From an uncultured Bacteroidales bacterium (GTDB taxonomy: Bacteria; Bacteroidota; Bacteroidia; Bacteroidales; UBA4417): a stretch of 7,405 nucleotides of DNA. The notes under the pieces are model-generated. The model had not been told where the DNA came from. It worked only from the letters and a program-made list of their open reading frames with translations, and did no database searches. Location of the stretch: NCBI GenBank assembly GCA_903917425.1, contig CAIXAQ010000922.1, forward strand, positions 1-7,405, read 5' to 3'. This document shows positions 6,615 to 7,405 of the stretch, piece by piece. The number at the start of each line of letters is the position of its first letter. Positions within the stretch are counted from its first letter, which is position 1. Made by a program: the position numbers and the translations under genes.

Positions 6615-7405
6615 ATGATGAAAAAACTACTCTTAATTGCATTCCTGTTTCCTCTTTTTCAGTTTGTACAGGCACAGGAAGAAATTGTAAAATGGACTTT
6701 CCCTAACAACACGTTAAGCGATACAATCCAGAATGGAACCAACGCATTAAACCTTAACGCTGTTCTTCGTATCGAAGGAGCCGGGCCAATTACTATGACG
6801 AACGGTGCCACAACCAAAGCTGCAACAGCCACAAACTGGAACGATGGCATGAATTCAAAAAACTGGAATATCCGGTTTTTAACAAGTGGTTACTTACAAG
6901 TGAAAATTTCGTCGAAACAAAGTGCGGGTGGAACAAATGGCGGTCCGGTTGATTTTAAGATACAATATAAAATCGGCAGTTCGGGAACCTGGGCTGATGT
7001 TCGCAGTGATACGGTGAAACTGGCCAATAACTGGACTTCTGGTGTAATTTCAAACCTGGATTTGCCGGCCGAATGCCAGAACCAATCAGCCTTGGTATAC
7101 ATCCGATGGATTATGGTTTCAAATAAAGACGTTAATACAGGCAATGTAACACCAGCAGGTGTTTCAAAAATTGATGACATCGTTGTGACAGGCATGCCTT
7201 TAACAGGAATAACGGTTCAAAAGGCAGCTAAAGGAATCTGCACCTACCCGAATCCATCTGCTTCAGCGTTTTCAATTGCTACAAGCAGGGGGGCTTCATT
7301 GATTGAAATATACAATACAAACGGGCAACTGGTTTATAAAACAATCCCTGAAAACGAAATACTTACAATAGAGAAACCCTTACCTGCCGGGTTGTATTTT
7401 GTAAA
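6615..7405 (+). CDS. T9SS-secreted beta-sandwich protein (3' end cut by window)
   Basis: The frame opens at tandem ATGs (6615 and 6618) and is still open at the window end after 263 codons. A signal peptide is clear (MMKKLLLIAFLFPLFQFVQA, cleavage before QEE). Residues about 24-200 form a beta-rich domain with WTFP at 27-30, an NWNIRF strand, SSKQSAGG and GPVDFKIQYK, and it ends in KIDDIVVTG. The same pattern occurs in beta-sandwich domains attached to secreted Bacteroidota nucleases, phosphatases and other T9SS cargo. From residue 211 the protein has a type A T9SS sorting domain: YPNPS, then a strand IEIYNTNGQLVYK and LPAGLYFVK. Only a few residues should be missing. No catalytic domain is present, so it is probably a binding or adhesive protein exported through the outer membrane and anchored or released at the surface. 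Its place after a receptor gene suggests a role in capturing the same substrate. Choosing 6618 would only remove one Met. Confidence 0.8.
   Translation, partial: MMKKLLLIAFLFPLFQFVQAQEEIVKWTFPNNTLSDTIQNGTNALNLNAVLRIEGAGPITMTNGATTKAATATNWNDGMNSKNWNIRFLTSGYLQVKISSKQSAGGTNGGPVDFKIQYKIGSSGTWADVRSDTVKLANNWTSGVISNLDLPAECQNQSALVYIRWIMVSNKDVNTGNVTPAGVSKIDDIVVTGMPLTGITVQKAAKGICTYPNPSASAFSIATSRGASLIEIYNTNGQLVYKTIPENEILTIEKPLPAGLYFV

Overview
The window reads as chromosomal DNA of a member of the Bacteroidota, probably an uncultured or environmental relative of the Bacteroidales (the rank below phylum is a guess). The evidence is a TonB-dependent receptor with an N-terminal carboxypeptidase-regulatory-like extension, a secreted protein ending in a type IX secretion (T9SS) sorting domain, a lipoprotein with an SCKKD-type start, TAnnTTTG-type promoter boxes and the near absence of Shine-Dalgarno sequences. 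No tRNA, rRNA, CRISPR array, transposase or integrase was seen.

Left part (1-2026). A DcaP-like outer-membrane porin (124-1329, +) stands alone behind its own candidate promoter. After it comes about 700 bases that look empty at first sight. Read on the minus strand, this stretch holds a coherent 104-residue reading frame (1790 down to 1476) broken by a single in-frame TAA at codon 28. I call it a pseudogene, or a gene with a nonsense mutation, of a small cytoplasmic protein. The rest of the gap holds a 14-bp perfect palindrome, two weak tandem hairpins and a good promoter box facing the genes to the right.

Right part (2027-7405). Five genes run in the same direction with tight spacing. They are (1) a short bacterial homologue of the archaeal tRNA-Ile2 agmatinylating enzyme TiaS; (2) a six-segment hydrophobic membrane protein resembling an ECF-transporter substrate-binding (S) component, whose start overlaps the first gene; (3) a lipoprotein of unknown family; (4) a TonB-dependent outer-membrane receptor starting 4 bases after the lipoprotein; and (5) a T9SS-secreted beta-sandwich protein cut by the window edge. 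The layout suggests one envelope uptake system: a secreted protein and a lipoprotein at the surface, a receptor through the outer membrane, a permease-like protein in the inner membrane, and a cytoplasmic ATP-dependent enzyme that may act on the imported compound. The substrate cannot be read from the sequence. The link between the TiaS-like enzyme and the uptake genes is the most interesting point of the window, and it is inference from gene order.
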